The position numbers were made by a program, and so were the translations under genes. From Leucobacter sp. UBA1945 (GTDB taxonomy: Bacteria; Actinomycetota; Actinomycetes; Actinomycetales; Microbacteriaceae), in assembly GCA_002336855.1 (NCBI GenBank), contig DDEV01000137.1, positions 17,834 to 27,266 on the forward strand: 9,433 nt of DNA. The letters run 5' to 3'. Numbering within the stretch: position 1 is the first letter of the stretch; every line of letters begins with the position of its first letter. Positions 1-5,965 of the stretch are shown here, in pieces. The notes beneath the pieces are model-generated. The model was not told the DNA's origin. It was given only the letters and a program-made list of their open reading frames with translations, and ran no database searches.

Positions 1-783
1 CGCTGCCAACCCCTCGGCGCGCAGCCCGGTCACAGTGCCGCGCACGCCGGCGATCGCCTCACCCGTAAGGCGCGCGATCTCTTCGAGCTCGCCGCGTGCG
101 GCGGCGGGATCCTTTTCGAGCACACGCATCGCAAGCTCAGCCTTCAGCTTGACCACCGTCAGCGAGTGACCAAGCAGATCGTGCACGTCGCGGGCGATCG
201 ATTCGCGCTCTTCGCTCGTCACGAGATCGAGGCGCAGCTCGTCGGCGACGATTGAGCGGCCGATCAACCAGACGTTCAAGGTGTTCACCGCGAGCATGAT
301 CACCGTGATTGCGAGCAGCATGAACGGTGGTTCGCCTCCCGCTGCGAGTGCGACCAAGACTGAAAGCAGTGTCAGCGCGATGGCCGTGCCAGCGGTCACC
401 CAGTGCCAGACCGTGCCGAGCACGTACGAGGCATAGGCCATGAGAAACGGCACGAAGCTGACTGCGTCCCAGCCGAGCGGCAGACTCGTGAGCGCAGCGC
501 ACGCGATGGCGATAAAGAAGAGAGCCACCACGAGGCGCGAAGGCTGGTGCCAGCCGGCGCGCATGCCGAACACGAAGCCAGCGAGGTAACAGGCTGCGAA
601 CGCCACAATCGCCGCCCAGCCGAGCGCGACGAACCAGGGGTTCGCCGCCGGTGCCTCTGCGAACTCGATGAGGTCGGTCGCCGGATAGTAGAGAAAGCCG
701 AGCCAGACCACCGACATGAGCCAGCCGTAGCGCTGCCACGGGCCAGCAGGTGCGCGGCCAGCACGCGCTGGTTTGCTGGTCAC
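1..783 (-). CDS. Sensor histidine kinase, DesK/NarL class (HisKA_3), 3' end outside window
   Basis: Membrane sensor kinase that should phosphorylate a LuxR/NarL-type response regulator. The 261 visible residues hold five or six hydrophobic segments (about 21-37, 50-74, 82-103, 108-148 in one or two passes, 153-175) with almost no extracellular loop, as in DesK-like sensors that read the membrane or get their signal from a partner transporter. Then comes the H-box EERESIARDVHDLLGHSLTVV with phospho-acceptor His201, followed by a dimerisation helix. The HATPase domain lies beyond position 1. The start is a GTG at 783 that overlaps the TGA of the upstream hydrolase gene (GTGA), so the two are probably translationally coupled. 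Gene order (ABC ATPase, permease, hydrolase, kinase) suggests it monitors, or is controlled by, that exporter. Class is clear from the H-box; the stimulus is unknown. Confidence 0.9.
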   Translation of the reverse strand, partial: MTSKPARAGRAPAGPWQRYGWLMSVVWLGFLYYPATDLIEFAEAPAANPWFVALGWAAIVAFAACYLAGFVFGMRAGWHQPSRLVVALFFIAIACAALTSLPLGWDAVSFVPFLMAYASYVLGTVWHWVTAGTAIALTLLSVLVALAAGGEPPFMLLAITVIMLAVNTLNVWLIGRSIVADELRLDLVTSEERESIARDVHDLLGHSLTVVKLKAELAMRVLEKDPAAARGELEEIARLTGEAIAGVRGTVTGLRAEGLAA

Positions 784-1589
784 TCGGCGATCCTCGCCAC
801 TGACTCTTCGACACGGTTCTGCACCAACGGCCAGAACGTATCGGCCCAAATCTCATACCCGCGGTCGTTCGGGTGAAACGCGTCTTCGGCGAACTCGGTG
901 AAGATGCCGGTGAGGCCGCGGCGTCGGGTCGCCTCATACAGCGGTACGACCGCGAGGCCCCGCGCTTCGGCGATGGCGTGCACCATGCCGTTTGCCTCGA
1001 TCACCTTGCGATCGTTCCAGGGCAAGTGAAAGCATGGCAGCTCCGAGACGATCGTCTCTGACGGCAGCACGTCAAGAATGGTGTTGAGGTTGCGGTGAAA
1101 CGCGACCGGGTTCCACTCGGCGATGTCGTTCGCCCCGATGGCGAGGGTCACGAGATCGGGGGTGTGCTTCGCGAGCACCTTCTCTGCGCGCGGCAGCTGG
1201 TCGCGCACGCACAGCCGCGTCGGCGCGCCCGAGACGCCGAGGTTCGTCACTGCGATGGGGGCGCCGAGCTGCGCCTCGATGCGGTCGGCGAGCTGACCCA
1301 CGTAGCTGCGGCCCGGGGTAGAGGCCCCGATGCCCTGCGCTGTCGAGTCGCCGAGGGCGAGGTAGTGAAACTCGCCGGCCTGCTTGCGGCGCTCGCGCCA
1401 CCACGCAGCGGTCACGGGCTGCATCTCGGCGAGCCGCATAAGGGGGCGGTTCGCTCGCTCGAACAGCGCCTCTTGCCCGAACGAGCGGGCGAGATTCGCC
1501 GTCGCCGAAAGGGCAAGGGCCTTGGCGCCGAGCGCGGGGGAGTTTGCTGAGTGCACGCACCCAGCGTAATCCAGCGATGTCGCGAACAT
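780..1589 (-). CDS. SGNH/GDSL-family hydrolase (esterase/lipase-like), cytosolic
   Basis: A 269-residue serine hydrolase of the SGNH superfamily, which cleaves ester bonds in lipids, acylated sugars or similar substrates. Visible blocks: block I LALGDSTAQG with nucleophile Ser82; block II NLGVSGA near 116-122 (oxyanion Gly); block III IGAND at 151-155 with Asn154; block V DAFHP with Asp236 and His239. All catalytic positions are present, so the enzyme should be active. There is no signal peptide or membrane segment, so it is probably cytosolic, unlike many secreted GDSL lipases. The N-terminal ~70 residues before block I are an alpha-helical extension. ATG at 1589 is 14 bp after the permease stop and has only a poor Shine-Dalgarno; a GTG about 11 codons downstream is an alternative start. 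Its stop overlaps the kinase start. Substrate cannot be told from sequence; its place in an exporter/sensor operon suggests a membrane-lipid or exported-ester substrate (inference). Confidence 0.9.
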   Translation of the reverse strand: MFATSLDYAGCVHSANSPALGAKALALSATANLARSFGQEALFERANRPLMRLAEMQPVTAAWWRERRKQAGEFHYLALGDSTAQGIGASTPGRSYVGQLADRIEAQLGAPIAVTNLGVSGAPTRLCVRDQLPRAEKVLAKHTPDLVTLAIGANDIAEWNPVAFHRNLNTILDVLPSETIVSELPCFHLPWNDRKVIEANGMVHAIAEARGLAVVPLYEATRRRGLTGIFTEFAEDAFHPNDRGYEIWADTFWPLVQNRVEESVARIAE

Positions 1590-1603
1590 GCCAGGGACCG
1601 CAC

Positions 1604-2359
1604 TCAGCGGCGTCGCCGCGATCGCAGCACGCCGAACCTCGTCAGCACCGCGAAGAGCGCTGTCCAGACGAGCACGTTCAGCAGCACGACCCAGAGCTCA
1701 TCGCTGCCACCCGACACGAGCACTCCCTCGGTGATCGGCCAGCGAACGAGCGCGACGTAGCCGTACATCGGCGTGAAGTGCGCGATGTCGAGCATCACAC
1801 CGTCAAGCGGCATGAACACGTTGCCGAAGAACCCGAAGAAGGTGATCGAGATCGAAGCGAGCGCGGCCGCCGAGTCCGAGTTGAACGCCAGGCCGACACC
1901 GAGGCCGAATAGCCCGAAGATGAGCCCGCCCGCGAGAATGAGCCCCGCAACTGCGGCCCAGCGCCACCCGTCGTCGGCCTTCGCTCCCGTCGTCGCGCCC
2001 ACCAAAAAGACGGCCGCGGTCGACAAGGCCGAGAAACTCAGCGCCGTGACGAGCTTCACGGCTGCGTAGCCGGCGATCGAGAGGGGAGTCATCGCGATCT
2101 GGCGACCCCAGCCCTGGCCGACCTCGGAGGCCGCGATCGAACACATCGAACTCATCGCGGTTGCCGCGCCGAAGGCAGCCATCGAGCACATCACGTAGAA
2201 CGCGACGTTGCCGTGGCCCGCGCTGCTGTCTGCGTACGCCGCGTTTGCGCCGAACAGCAGGTACATCGCGATCGGCATCGCGAGCGTGAATGCCAGCGTG
2301 TAGGGGTTGCGCAGCTGCCGCTTGACCTCGGTGAGGTAGAAGGTGCGTGAGAAGAGCAT
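1604..2359 (-). CDS. ABC-2 type transporter permease
   Basis: Membrane half of an ABC exporter, 251 residues, the usual size for single-domain ABC-2 permeases of the DrrB/YadH sort. About six hydrophobic segments can be seen: roughly 20-40, 52-70, 98-122, 134-157, 162-182 and 224-243, with a basic N-terminus (FYLTEVKRQLRNP) and a basic C-terminal tail (RSRRRR), consistent with both ends in the cytoplasm. An AAGGAT Shine-Dalgarno lies about 6 nt before ATG 2359, which supports this start. The gene begins 27 bp after the ATPase stop and ends 14 bp before the hydrolase start, so it belongs to the same operon. Such ATPase/permease pairs with a DesK-type kinase often export antibiotics, peptides or lipids, or give resistance to membrane-active agents; the actual cargo is not readable here. 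Confidence 0.9.
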   Translation of the reverse strand: MLFSRTFYLTEVKRQLRNPYTLAFTLAMPIAMYLLFGANAAYADSSAGHGNVAFYVMCSMAAFGAATAMSSMCSIAASEVGQGWGRQIAMTPLSIAGYAAVKLVTALSFSALSTAAVFLVGATTGAKADDGWRWAAVAGLILAGGLIFGLFGLGVGLAFNSDSAAALASISITFFGFFGNVFMPLDGVMLDIAHFTPMYGYVALVRWPITEGVLVSGGSDELWVVLLNVLVWTALFAVLTRFGVLRSRRRR

Positions 2360-2386
2360 GGGTGATCCTTGGTTCGCTTGGCTCGG

Positions 2387-3376
2387 CTATTCGCCGGCGT
2401 CTTGGGTGAGGGCAGTGAACGCCGTTTCGAGGGTGGGCGCGACGATCTCGAGGTCGTGTGCGCCGAGCTCGAGCAGCTTTGCCGCCAGCGCGTCAGAGCG
2501 CGCGGTGCGCACCCGCATGATGCCCGAGGCGTCGATCTGCATATCGGTTGCCTGCAAGCCATCGAGCAGCCCGCCTTGTTTCAGTGCGTCGAGGATCGCC
2601 CCCACGGTCACCGTGTTGACCGGCCCGGGCAGTGTCGCGGTGACGGTGCGGCCGCCGAGTGCGGCACGAAGATCTGCCGTGGCACCATCGGCGACGATCT
2701 TGCCACGGTTCATCACGACGGTGCGCTGCGCGAACTGTTCGGCCTCTTCGAGATAATGGGTCGCGAACACGATCGTGCGACCCGCGCGGGCCTCTTCTGC
2801 CATCGCCTCCCAGAAGCTGCGGCGCGCGACAACGTCCATGCCCGTCGTCGGCTCATCGAGCACGAGCACGTCGGGGTCGGGCAAGAGCGCGAGCGCAAAC
2901 TTGATGCGCTGCTGTTCGCCGCCAGAGCACTTGCTGACTTTTCGCTTAGCGATGGGTGCAAGCCCGGTTCGCTCCATCACTTCGGTCACCCGAGCACGAG
3001 CGCCGTGAAAGCTCGCGATGACGTCGACCGTCTCGGCCACGGTGAGATCGCTCAGCAACCCACCAGTCTGCAGCAGTGCCGAGAGCCTGCCCGAGGCAAC
3101 CGCCTGTCGGGGGCTCTGACCGAGCACCTCGACCGCACCTTCATCGGGGTCGCTCAGCCCGAGCAGCATGTCGATCGTGGTGGTCTTGCCCGCGCCGTTC
3201 GGCCCGAGCAGTGCGACGATCTCACCGCGCCCCACCGTCAGATCGACGCCGGCGACTGCTCGCACGCGGCGCTCGCCGCCACCGAATCCTTTGGCGAGGC
3301 CAGTGATCTCGATAGCCGGAGCGTCTTGCGTTGCCCGACTTGCCGGGGGCTCTGTTGGGGTGCTGCGTGTGTTCAT
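2387..3376 (-). CDS. ABC transporter ATP-binding protein (partner of ABC-2 permease)
   Basis: Nucleotide-binding subunit that powers the permease encoded next. Numbered from ATG 3376 (329 residues): Walker A GPNGAGKT at 58-65, Q-loop Gln103, signature CSGGEQQR at 150-157, Walker B VLVLDE at 170-175, D-loop around GMD at 179-181, switch His207 in ATHYLEEAE. About 90 residues follow the NBD, an accessory C-terminal domain common in DrrA-like exporter ATPases. The signature begins with Cys rather than Leu, which I believe is common in this actinobacterial subfamily. Start choice: an in-frame GTG at 3382 is possible, but an AGG lies 8 nt before ATG 3376 and only 2 nt before the GTG, so ATG is preferred; this changes only two residues. 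First gene of the operon, with a dyad-containing upstream region of about 160 bp shared with the divergent ybaK-type gene. Confidence 0.93.
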   Translation of the reverse strand: MNTRSTPTEPPASRATQDAPAIEITGLAKGFGGGERRVRAVAGVDLTVGRGEIVALLGPNGAGKTTTIDMLLGLSDPDEGAVEVLGQSPRQAVASGRLSALLQTGGLLSDLTVAETVDVIASFHGARARVTEVMERTGLAPIAKRKVSKCSGGEQQRIKFALALLPDPDVLVLDEPTTGMDVVARRSFWEAMAEEARAGRTIVFATHYLEEAEQFAQRTVVMNRGKIVADGATADLRAALGGRTVTATLPGPVNTVTVGAILDALKQGGLLDGLQATDMQIDASGIMRVRTARSDALAAKLLELGAHDLEIVAPTLETAFTALTQDAGE

Positions 3377-3433
3377 GCTCACAGCCTGGCATCGGGGTGC
3401 GAGCGAGTCAGGGGGCCAGTGTCACGCCTCGCG

Positions 3434-3449
3434 CATGACGATTGTCATG
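3434..3449. promoter_or_regulatory. Perfect dyad CATGAC-N4-GTCATG, candidate operator
   Basis: Positions 3434-3439 and 3444-3449 form a perfect 6-bp inverted repeat around GATT, in the 161-bp gap between the divergent ABC-operon and YbaK-family genes. On the minus strand ATGACA (3448-3443) matches 5 of 6 bases of a -35 box; the best -10 (around TGACACT, 18-19 nt on) is poor. The short dyad with a 4-bp spacer suits a dimeric HTH such as a NarL/LuxR-type regulator. Inference: it is the target of the response regulator that partners the kinase of this operon, giving autoregulation. Dyad is seen directly; binding partner is inferred. Confidence 0.5.
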
Positions 3450-3537
3450 TTCGGTTCCGTGCGGTCCTCGTGCTGCATTGCTTGCGGGGCGTACTGGCAG
3501 AATGAGCGAAAAGGATCGCACGGCCGAGAGGGTTCGC

Positions 3538-4008
3538 ATGTCAGACGCACACGCACGAGTGAGAGATGCCGCGGCCGCCCGTGGTCTCGACATTGAAATT
3601 GTCGAGCGACCAAACGCACGTTCGCTGCAAGAGGCCGCCGACGTTCTGGGAATTGACGCTTCGGGCATCGTGAAGACGCTCGTCGTAAAACGATCAGACG
3701 GCACGTACCTCTTCGCGCTCGTGCCCGGCGGTCGAGCGATCTCGTGGCCGAAGCTGCGCGCGGTGGTCGGCGTGAACAAGCTGCGCCTGCCAGAGGCCGA
3801 GCTGGCGCTCGAGGCAACCGGCTACGAGCGGGGCACGATCACGCCGATCGGCAGCACTCACGACTGGCCCGTCTTCGCTGACGAGACGATCGTCGGTCAG
3901 CGCGTCGCGATGGGGGCGGGGGCGCACGGCTTCAGCCTGTTTGTCGAGGCCGACGACCTGATTCGGGCGTATGGCGCTACGGTCGCCGACATTACTGTGC
4001 CCGAATAG
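3538..4008 (+). CDS. YbaK/EbsC-family aminoacyl-tRNA deacylase
   Basis: A 156-residue protein of the YbaK/ProX editing-domain family, whose members hydrolyse mischarged tRNA (for example Cys-tRNAPro) free-standing in the cytosol. Conserved features: IVKTLVVK with Lys46, the lysine typical of YbaK-type deacylases; LFALVPGGRAIS near 58-69; TGYERGTITPIG near 94-105, the Gly-rich/Pro motif of YbaK; and AHGFSLFVEADDLI near 129-142. Start choice: ATG 3538 has a strong GAGAGGG Shine-Dalgarno 5 nt upstream and gives the usual family length. ATG 3502 in the same frame lacks a good site and would add 12 unconserved residues. It is divergent from the ABC operon and followed by leuA on the same strand, 193 bp away. 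The exact amino acid edited cannot be assigned. Confidence 0.9.
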   Translation: MSDAHARVRDAAAARGLDIEIVERPNARSLQEAADVLGIDASGIVKTLVVKRSDGTYLFALVPGGRAISWPKLRAVVGVNKLRLPEAELALEATGYERGTITPIGSTHDWPVFADETIVGQRVAMGAGAHGFSLFVEADDLIRAYGATVADITVPE

Positions 4009-4014
4009 GCCCGA

Positions 4015-4035
4015 GCGGGCTGGCATCTCAGCCGC
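4015..4035 (+). terminator. Possible hairpin terminator after the YbaK-family gene
   Basis: GGCT (4018-4021) pairs with AGCC (4030-4033), extended by two GC pairs past a bulged G, with an 8-nt loop. It begins 7 nt after the stop codon. An overlapping alternative stem GCCC/GGGC sits at 4009-4020. There is no T-run, which is common for actinobacterial hairpins but leaves the assignment weak. Confidence 0.3.
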
Positions 4036-4046
4036 GCTTGTGATCC

Positions 4047-4052
4047 AATAGT
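4047..4052 (+). promoter_or_regulatory. Candidate -10 box for the leuA leader transcript
   Basis: AATAGT matches TATAAT at 4 of 6 positions and lies just upstream of the structured leader. A start 7 nt downstream falls at or near A4059, the first base of an ATG. No convincing -35 is present at 17 nt spacing. A perfect palindrome GCACATGTGC (4055-4064) overlaps the predicted start site and could be a regulator site. The position of this box rests mainly on where the leader structure begins. Confidence 0.3.
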
Positions 4053-4058
4053 GAGCAC

Positions 4059-4199
4059 ATGTGCGGCGTAGCTCATAAGGCGAAGCCGTCAGGTTACGGA
4101 AGTCGGGTCAGAAGCCCTGCTCCCTCACTGGAAGGTACGGCGATGAGCCATTCTCAATGCACCCCTGCCCACCCTGCGTCTGAAGACAGGGGGGCCTGA
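4059..4199 (+). CDS. Possible small upstream ORF (46 codons) spanning the leuA leader
   Basis: ATG 4059 opens a frame of 46 codons that ends with TGA 4197-4199, two bases before the leuA ATG. It covers the whole structured leader. If transcription starts at A4059, as the candidate -10 suggests, it would be a leaderless message, which actinobacteria translate well. The peptide has no membrane segment and no recognisable domain, and contains a single leucine codon, so it is not a leucine-run attenuation peptide. An internal in-frame ATG lies at 4143. An open frame of this length is easily found by chance in GC-rich DNA, so coding is doubtful. Confidence 0.2.
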   Translation: MCGVAHKAKPSGYGSRVRSPAPSLEGTAMSHSQCTPAHPASEDRGA

Positions 4200-4201
4200 G
4201 G
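4059..4201 (+). promoter_or_regulatory. Structured leuA leader RNA, probable actinobacterial LEU element with Shine-Dalgarno sequestor
   Basis: Seen: a closing stem GCTCAT (4071-4076) with ATGAGC (4143-4148) encloses ~66 nt. Inside, CCGT (4086-4089) can pair with either of two ACGG copies (4096-4099 or 4137-4140, the latter extending to GCCGT/ACGGC), and GGG 4105-4107 faces CCC 4115-4117. After the domain, a hairpin with stems 4172-4175/4188-4191 and 4178-4180/4185-4187, loop TGAA, covers the AGGG of the leuA Shine-Dalgarno AGGGGGG (4188-4194). A second C-rich stretch, CCCCTG at 4162-4167, can also pair with CAGGGG. Known: a conserved pseudoknot called the LEU element was described upstream of actinobacterial leuA. 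Inference: this is that element and it controls translation start in response to leucine status. The match is by position and architecture, not by alignment. Confidence 0.6.
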
Positions 4202-5947
4202 ATGAGAAACTTGCAGCAGTCTTCTGGTATGCCGATTCATAAGTACCGCCCGTATCACGAGACGTTTCGGGTGGATCTGCCGGATCGTACGTGGCCGTCG
4301 AAGCGCATCACTGAGGCGCCTCGCTGGTGCGCGGTGGATTTGCGTGACGGGAACCAGGCGTTGATTGATCCGATGAGTCCGGAGCGCAAGCGGATCATGT
4401 TCGATCTGCTGGTGAAGATGGGGTACAAGGAGATCGAGGTCGGGTTTCCGTCGGCCTCGCAAACCGATTTTGATTTTGTGCGTCAGTTGATCGAAGAGGA
4501 TGCGATTCCCGATGACGTGACGATCCAGGTGCTGACGCAGGCGCGTGAGCATTTGATCACTCGCACGTATGAGTCGTTGATCGGTGCGAAGCAGGCGATC
4601 GTGCACCTGTACAACTCGACGAGTGTGTTGCAGCGTGACGTGGTGTTTCGTGAAGACCGTGACGGCATTAAGAAGATCGCGACCGATGGTGCGAAACTCT
4701 GCGTCGCGGCTGAGGCGATTTGCGCGGGCACCGAGATCTTCTATGAGTACTCGCCGGAGTCGTACACGGGCACCGAGTTGGAGTACGCCGTCGAGGTGTG
4801 TAACGCGGTGCTGGAGATTTTCGAGCCCACGCCTGAGCGTAAGGTGATTATCAATCTTCCTTCGACGGTCGAGATGGCGTCTCCGAATGTGTATGCCGAT
4901 TCGATTGAGTGGATGGGCAGGCACCTGCAGCATCGTGAGAACGTGATCATTTCGCTGCATCCGCACAATGACCGGGGCACCGCGATCGCTGCGGCAGAGC
5001 TGGGGTATATGGCGGGTGCTGATCGTATCGAGGGGTGCTTGTTCGGTAATGGAGAGCGCACCGGCAACGTTGATCTGGTGGCGTTGGGCATCAACCTGTT
5101 CACGCAGGGGGTGGACCCTGAGATTGATTTCTCGCGTCTGGACGAGGTGAAGCGTACGGCGGAGTATTGCAACCAGTTGCCGGTGCCGGAGCGCAGCCCG
5201 TGGGCTGGGGATCTGGTGTACACCGCGTTTTCTGGGTCGCATCAGGATGCGATCAAGAAGGGTTTCGAGCGGATGGCCGCCGACGCTGACGCGCAGGGTG
5301 TGGGTGTGGATGATTTGGTGTGGGCGGTGCCGTATCTGCCGGTCGATCCGAAGGATCTGGGGCGTTCGTATGAGGCCGTGATCCGGGTGAACTCGCAGTC
5401 GGGCAAGGGCGGGGTCGCGTACTTGTTGAAGCAGGATCATGCGTTGGATTTGCCGCGTCGGTTGCAGATCGAGTTCAGTGCGGTGGTGCAGGCGCATACG
5501 GACAGTGAGGGTGGTGAGGTCTCGAGTGACGCGATCTGGCGCATCTTCCAGGATGAGTACCTGCCAATGACCGACGCAGCCCAAGAGGGGTGGGGCAGGT
5601 ACGAGCTGACCAGCACTCACGCAACGAATGCGGGCGATGGAGTCACTGAACTCACGATCGACTACCGCGTCGGCGAAGACACCGAGCAGTTGGTGGCGCG
5701 CGGCAACGGCCCGATCGACGCATTCGTCAACGGGCTGAACGACGCAGGCCATCACGTGGCTCTATTCGATTACGTTGAGCACGCGATGAGCGAGGGCGGG
5801 CACGCTGTCGCGGCGGCCTACGTCGATTTAGAAGTCGACGGTCAGCGTCTGTGGGGCGTGGGCATCAACGCCGATCGCAACCACGCCGCCTTCTCGGCCG
5901 TGATTTCGGCACTTCACCGAGCGAGCCGCAGCGCCGTGCTCGTGTAG
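4202..5947 (+). CDS. leuA: 2-isopropylmalate synthase
   Basis: Condenses acetyl-CoA with 2-oxoisovalerate to 2-isopropylmalate, the committed step of leucine synthesis, in the cytosol. The 581 residues match the long actinobacterial LeuA form. Seen: TIM-barrel domain with DLRDGNQALIDP at 46-57 (metal/substrate Arg-Asp), KEIEVGFPSASQTDFDF at 76-92, metal-binding LHPHNDRG with His253 and His255, GNGERTGNVD at 282-291, and the SGKGGVAYLL linker near 400; the C-terminal LeuA allosteric domain for leucine feedback covers about 440-575. ATG 4202 has AGGGGGG 7 nt upstream and fits the family N-terminus (QQSSGMPIHKYRP); ATG 4229 would be an alternative. The Shine-Dalgarno lies in a hairpin of the upstream leader. 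Codon choice changes sharply near 5560 (see findings). It is convergent with the next gene, 18 bp away; a loose CGGTCG/CGACCG pairing (5948-5953/5977-5982) could help termination. Confidence 0.98.
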   Translation: MRNLQQSSGMPIHKYRPYHETFRVDLPDRTWPSKRITEAPRWCAVDLRDGNQALIDPMSPERKRIMFDLLVKMGYKEIEVGFPSASQTDFDFVRQLIEEDAIPDDVTIQVLTQAREHLITRTYESLIGAKQAIVHLYNSTSVLQRDVVFREDRDGIKKIATDGAKLCVAAEAICAGTEIFYEYSPESYTGTELEYAVEVCNAVLEIFEPTPERKVIINLPSTVEMASPNVYADSIEWMGRHLQHRENVIISLHPHNDRGTAIAAAELGYMAGADRIEGCLFGNGERTGNVDLVALGINLFTQGVDPEIDFSRLDEVKRTAEYCNQLPVPERSPWAGDLVYTAFSGSHQDAIKKGFERMAADADAQGVGVDDLVWAVPYLPVDPKDLGRSYEAVIRVNSQSGKGGVAYLLKQDHALDLPRRLQIEFSAVVQAHTDSEGGEVSSDAIWRIFQDEYLPMTDAAQEGWGRYELTSTHATNAGDGVTELTIDYRVGEDTEQLVARGNGPIDAFVNGLNDAGHHVALFDYVEHAMSEGGHAVAAAYVDLEVDGQRLWGVGINADRNHAAFSAVISALHRASRSAVLV

Positions 5948-5965
5948 CGGTCGAGGGGCCAGCAG

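Noticed and set aside
137..937. Minus-strand frame of 266 codons crossing the kinase/hydrolase junction
   Set aside because: The kinase is in a different frame, from GTG 783 to position 1, and carries the H-box. This frame is Arg-rich and overlaps the end of the hydrolase.
2900..2935. ABC signature motif starting with Cys (CSGGEQQR) as a defect or novelty
   Set aside because: The Ser-Gly-Gly core and following Gln are intact, and a Cys at the first position is, to my recall, usual in this exporter ATPase subfamily.
2369..3505. Plus-strand open frame of 378 codons opposite the ABC ATPase
   Set aside because: All ATPase motifs are on the minus strand in order; the plus frame has no domain and no ribosome binding site of note.
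4079..4148. Cobalamin or other known metabolite riboswitch in the leuA leader
   Set aside because: Words such as TACGGAAG and CACTGG recall parts of a cobalamin riboswitch, but the full B12-box and its arm order are missing. The leuA context fits the LEU element better.
4059..4199. Leucine attenuator with leader peptide
   Set aside because: The only leader frame has one Leu codon, and no terminator with a T-run precedes leuA.
4154..5755. Very long open frame antisense to leuA (533 codons, minus strand)
   Set aside because: leuA is certain on the plus strand. The antisense frame is rich in Arg, His, Ile and Leu with no domain, and is the expected mirror of leuA's codon bias in GC-rich DNA.
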